Shown here: one piece after another, positions 57,101 to 63,100 of the stretch
Layout: every line of letters begins with the position of its first letter
Numbering within the stretch: the first letter of the stretch is position 1
Origin: Hanleya hanleyi
Taxonomy: Eukaryota; Mollusca; Polyplacophora; Lepidopleurida; Hanleyidae
Direction: 5' to 3'
Length of the DNA stretch: 64,000 bases
Assembly: GCA_036873755.1 (NCBI GenBank)
Contig: JAVTVY010020282.1
Location: forward strand, 1 to 64,000
Notes under the pieces: model-generated
Seen by the model: the letters and a program-made list of their open reading frames with translations, nothing else
Databases searched by the model: none
What the model was told of the DNA's origin: nothing
Translations under genes and position numbers: made by a program

Positions 57101-60100
57101 AAGTGCTATAAAATGAATGTAGCAATAAGTATCCTAAACAAAGCTGCACATCTAAAAATATTAATTACAAAGAGGCGATTTTCATTGTTGCAGTAACCCA
57201 GTGAGGAGTCGGGATTTATATAGCAATGAGTGGATTGCCGACATCTACAGCGTCCAACCAATTTGAAATACAGGTAATTGTGAAGCATCAATTATTTCGA
57301 AACTGATCACATTATAGGAAAGATGCAAAACATACAAGAGCCACACCTATAGTATACATGCTGCACCGTATAGAAGTTTCATGCATCTGCCTTCAGTAGT
57401 TTCCAAGATATGGAGTGAACAAAAATTTGACAAACAGATAAGCACATTTTGCATGGACCCACACAAGCACTAGCTCACATCAAAACCTTATTAGATCATA
57501 AGGCCATTTCAATGAAGCTTCCATCCAAGTTTGGTGAAATTCATCCAGTAGTTCTCCACATATCTTGTAGACAAGAGTAGTCCTGTACATACATGCAACA
57601 AAGCTGGGCATCAGAAACAGATGGATGCACGCAAACAAACCAAAACCTAATCAGATGAGGAGGCCATCACGATAAAGCTGCCATCCAAGTTCGGGGAAAT
57701 TCCATCCAGTAGTTCTACAGATATTTTACAGACAAGGCTTGTCTATACATGTACAAGTAGACAGACGGATGAACCCCAAACATGCACGCACACCGAAACA
57801 TAATAAGATGCGGGGGCCATTCCAATAAAGAAGTCTGGTGAAGTTCATCAGATGCCATCACGATGAAGCTTCCATCCAAGTTCGGGGAAATTCCGTCCAG
57901 TAGTTCTCCAGATATCTTACAGACAAGGCCTGTCTATACATGTATAAATAGATGGACAGGCAGACAGACAACATACCCAGACGAACGCATGCATGCATAC
58001 CGAAACCTAATCAGATGAGCTCATTGCAATGAAGCTTCCATCCAAGTTTAGCGAAATTCCGGTTGGGGTAGTTCTCCAGATATCTTGCAGACAAGGCTTG
58101 TATATACATGTACAAGTAGATAGACGGATGGATGGACACGAACGAACGCTCGCACACACACACACCAAAACCTAATCAGATATCTTGCAGAAAGGGCCTG
58201 TATATACATATACATGTACAGGTACATGGACAGACGGACAGACGCCGAACATTGACGAACGCACACACAAGCCAAAACCTAATCAGATGAGAGGGCTATC
58301 CCAATAAAGCTTTCATCCAAGTTTGGTGAACTTCCGTCAAGTAGTTCTCCAGATATCTTGCAGACAAGGCCTGTATATACATGTACAAGTAGATGGACGG
58401 ACGGATGGACGGACGGACGGACGGACACCGGATATGGATGAATGCATGCACACACACACCAAAACCTAATCAAATGAGGGGACTATCCCAATGAAGCTTC
58501 CATCCTAGTTTGGCGGAATTCTGTCCAGTAGTTCTCAAGATATCTTGCAGACAAGGCCTGTATACACATGTACAAGTAGATGGATGGACGGACGGACGGA
58601 CACCGGACACAGATGAATGCACGCACACACACCAAAACCTAATCAAATCAGGGGGCTATCTCAATGAAGCTTCCATCCAAGTTTGGTGAAATTCTGTCCA
58701 GTAGTTCTCAAGATATCTTGCAGACAAGGCCTGTATATACATGTACAAGTAGGTGGACGGACATCGGACACGGATGAATGCACGCACGCACACACATCAA
58801 GATATCTTGCAGACAAGGCAAGGGGACAGACAGACATCCATCCATCCAGACAGCACAAACACTAGATGTCTAGTACATAATAATCACCATCAGGTTCAGA
58901 ATTTACAGATACAATCAAAGTACTTAAAGTACTGATGTCGGGTTTACTTGAATTGTATTCACTGTGGCGTTTAAGATATAGTAATGTAGAAATGCATAGA
59001 TAATTAGAAGCATAAGCTGTGATAACTTACTTTGTATAGAGTGGCAAATAATATTATGTTTGCCGATGCAAAGTCTATACTGTTCCAAAGAAACTCCCAT
59101 TTTGTTATATGCAGTAGTTTACTGTGTATGGTTCAAATTTTTTCTTTCAGTTCAATACCTGTTTCAACACCTGTTTCAAACTCCTGTTTTCAATACCTGT
59201 TTCAACTCCCGTTTTCAGCAAAATAGATCAACTCAAGATTGCTTCAGCTCCAAGACTTTCGCTTTTAACACCCCCAGATATATCAACTCCACCATCATTT
59301 ATTTCCTGCAAAAAAATTCTTCTTCAAGACTGGATGGTCACTGTCGCCTGTCGGTGTGCTATCACTCCCCACACAGTCAGGTTGTTGACGCACAACTTTG
59401 ATTATCAGATAATTACGAATTTGTCTACATTATAGAGAAGTAAGCTTTTGAAAAGAACTCATCTGTGATAAATGATAAACTTAACCACAATCACTGCTCA
59501 AAGACGAACTGCCTGATCTGAACAACGATAGATCTGATCAACATCGGGTGTGGAGAATGGACCGTGGAGAATGACCCTTCCCGCCGTAACAAATGATACC
59601 GGATAAAATAGAATGGAAAGGCAAATTTTAAAAGAAATTGGAAAGATCAACTTTACTGCGATAATGTTCACATTATCAAGTTAAATGCACAAGCTACCGT
59701 GCATTGTAAATATGTTTATGACTGTCAGACAGAAGAACGATACTTTTTTATGAATGTTGTAAGGGGCATCAAATGAGAACAGTCTCCGGGCAGGAGATCA
59801 AAACTACACATGTGCAGAAGAAAAACGAAAAACTGAAGAGTGATACTAATGTAGGTTTACCAAGGGTAAACCCGACAAAAACAGCAAAAGAAATTTATTC
59901 ATTTCAAAGGTTTGGATTTGCAAACTGGTCGGAGAGTAATTGCAATATTTAAAGGCCATGAATTTTCCACCCACATGTCCACACATTGTCACACTCTCAT
60001 GATGAGCATACAGGTCTTTGCATATACATTTGGGCTGTTATTTAGGGATTCTCAATCATTCACTCTCACTGTTGTCAGAGTTGTCTCCCTTGATGTGATA

Positions 60101-63100
60101 TATATTGAATCACATCAAGGGGAAGAACTCAAGCTTCATAATTCATGATTATCTCCCCATAACTATGGCTGATGATCCTGTTTTGCTTTAAAATTGTAAC
60201 TAAAGAATTGCACCAGACAAACTCTGTAATTAAAATGGCATTAATGGTTATAAATTTTGGATTGGAACAAATTGATTGAAGCAGCATTTATAAATATGGT
60301 CTGGAATAGAGCTAATACACACACCGTTTGGATAGGTTTCAGGTATGTCCTCACTGCAGAATAGGGACAGTCATTCTCCACTGAACAGTCCAGGCAACGG
60401 TCAGCGGCACCTGTCGGCTAAACAACAACAACATTATATGATTGATCATCATTTACTCGTTTCAAAAGTTTCTGAAAGTCATTCAAAAGATAGCTACATG
60501 TTGATGAACTCAGTGGAGACTGTGTAACTATCCGAATAAATATCACAAGTACATGAGATCATGGGGCCATTAATTAGTGACTTGAGCACACTCCTGTTAG
60601 AGTAAAGGGGAGAGGAAGGGGGCTACACTCAAGTTCATTTCACTCATATGGTAACAGCCAGTTTTAGAGGTGGGAAAAGCTGGAGTACCCAGGGAAAACC
60701 ACTGCCTGTTGGCAAGATCAGTTACATGTATATGTGCCGGATTTCTAATATACCTCATTCTGACAACTCTCACCTTATTTTCTTTAGTAAAATGAAGCAG
60801 CTTCCCAAATGAGGACACGTTAACACATTTACTATCACCCAGCCAATAAGAAATTAGGTCCAGGTCATGGCCAGATTTTGTCATGAGAGAAAAGCTGCTG
60901 GTATCTTCCCGTCTCCAGTTGCCCCTTACGAAGGAATGACCAAAATGCCAATGACCAATCTTAGAAATGACAGAAGGGAAAGTTCAGTTGAAGATTGCTG
61001 ATTCATGTGAGATCAAACTCCACAAAACAAACTTATGCGAATCTGTCTCAGCAGCAGACCAACTATACCAGGCACTGGGGCTATCTATGTTTTTCCTGTA
61101 ACTTCTTCATGCATGGGAGTAAGGACTTGGGCAGAGTCCTACGACTGATTCTCTCACCTTATTTTCTTTAGTAAAATGAAGCAGCTTCCCGAATGAGGAC
61201 ACATTTACACATTTACTATTGCCCATCCAGTAGGAAATTAGGTCAAGGTCATGGCAGGATTTCGTCAAAAGACAAAAGCTGCTGGTATCTTCCCGTCGCC
61301 AGTTCCCTCTCACGTAGGAATGACCAAAGTGCCAATGGCCGATCTTTTGAGGATGAAAATATATTAACTCTTTTTCAGGAAATATTTCACAAAGAAACAT
61401 GAACATGCAACATACCAAGACTGCATGAATAATTTGATTGTCAGGAAATTCAACCAAGCAAGTTTATATTTTAATTTTGAAGAACTGGTAAAAGTTTTTT
61501 TATTTGAATATGTGTAATGTGAAATATCAACAATCTGTCTTAATCTGTCCTGAACACCAGCACCATATCCCTACCCCCACCCATGCCCATCTCAAAATAA
61601 TACTAAAAAGTCTTGTCATCGATATCCCAAAATTAATCATTCTAAATAACTTGTAAGGCTGTTTGGTCTATATCCCTTGGAAAACTGCAGTTTTGCATTT
61701 CACATTTTTCTGTGTATCAGGCCAAGAAACCGAAGTAATTGTTGTTAACTGCAGAGGCAATTATAGGACTGTAATGATCGTCACCAAATAACAAAAAATA
61801 TTGCTGCATTCACCACTTAGAGAAATGTTAATACATTTTTGGGGGAAATTTGCATTGGATAATAGTCTGCTGTGGAGGTAGCAAAATTATAGAAAATTGT
61901 ACAGAAAATGCGTTATTATTTATAAATCCATTAGGAAATATGTAATTTCTTGAAGTTCATTATACTACACATGATGTGTACATGTCTATGTTTGTTCACC
62001 CAAAATCAAAAATAATTCTGAAAAGATTTATGTATATATAACCTACTGGCTCTAAATGCTGGATGTTGACCACCTGTCCGATAGCTCCCGTTTCTATAAG
62101 CTCCTTGATCTTCTTGGCCTGTGGTGTGTATTTCAGTACATGACACACAGCCAAGATGACTCCGTTTTCTTGGCACACTCGCACTATCTCCCTACAATCT
62201 TCTTCTGTTGTCTGCACATTCAAACAAACAAATTAAAAATCGGCTTTGGCAATGAATGTGTGAAACAATGATTATTTGGTGTGATTGTGACAAGCAGAAT
62301 ATTAACTATTTAAGTGTAACTTCAACATGCTCAATGCTGGCATACATGCAATCTAGGTAAACCAAGATGTCAAGGAAATAACATCTAGTTCCAATGCTAT
62401 GAAAATATTCTGTTATCTGTTTTCCACTATCCTTCGGGATACTATAATAAGCCATCACAACAAATCCCACCTTTTCAAATTTACATAGATTGACATTGGC
62501 TATACACCTGTCTACAACAGCTCTTTTGGTATTTTATATTGCTTGACAAAACCAGACTAATCAGAACTTTCTGAAGAAGAACGTTGACCATGCACCATGT
62601 CTGGGCAGGGCACCATGTCTGGGCAGGGTGCCATGTCTGGATATTGTTTATCAAAACCGTTTATTGTAGGGTCTACATGTATGTCTTCACGTGTGTACAT
62701 GTAATGAGGGAGATTACACACTAGGACTCGCAAGATAAACTAGGGGTGCTAGTACTGTCCATTGATTGGTTAACTGGGCCAAAATCAACAAACACGAAGT
62801 GGCAATCACAGAATCCGATTGGGTAGTTACAATGGGGATCGCCAGCCACACTAGGTGGCGCTAGTGCTCCAACAGGTAAAGAAGATGTGACGTCATAAAA
62901 CGAACAATTATAACGTCATTACATTATGACAATGCCTTTGTGACGTCCAGAAAAACGATATGGGCATGCACCTTTTACCTCTTGGTATACGTAGCCATCT
63001 GGCGTCAGTTCGAGCTGGCGAACCTCATTGTGCAAGTCCCCCATTACATAGGTGTCATTCCTTAGTTTTTTTTCCACCTGGTGAACTATAATATTCCATG

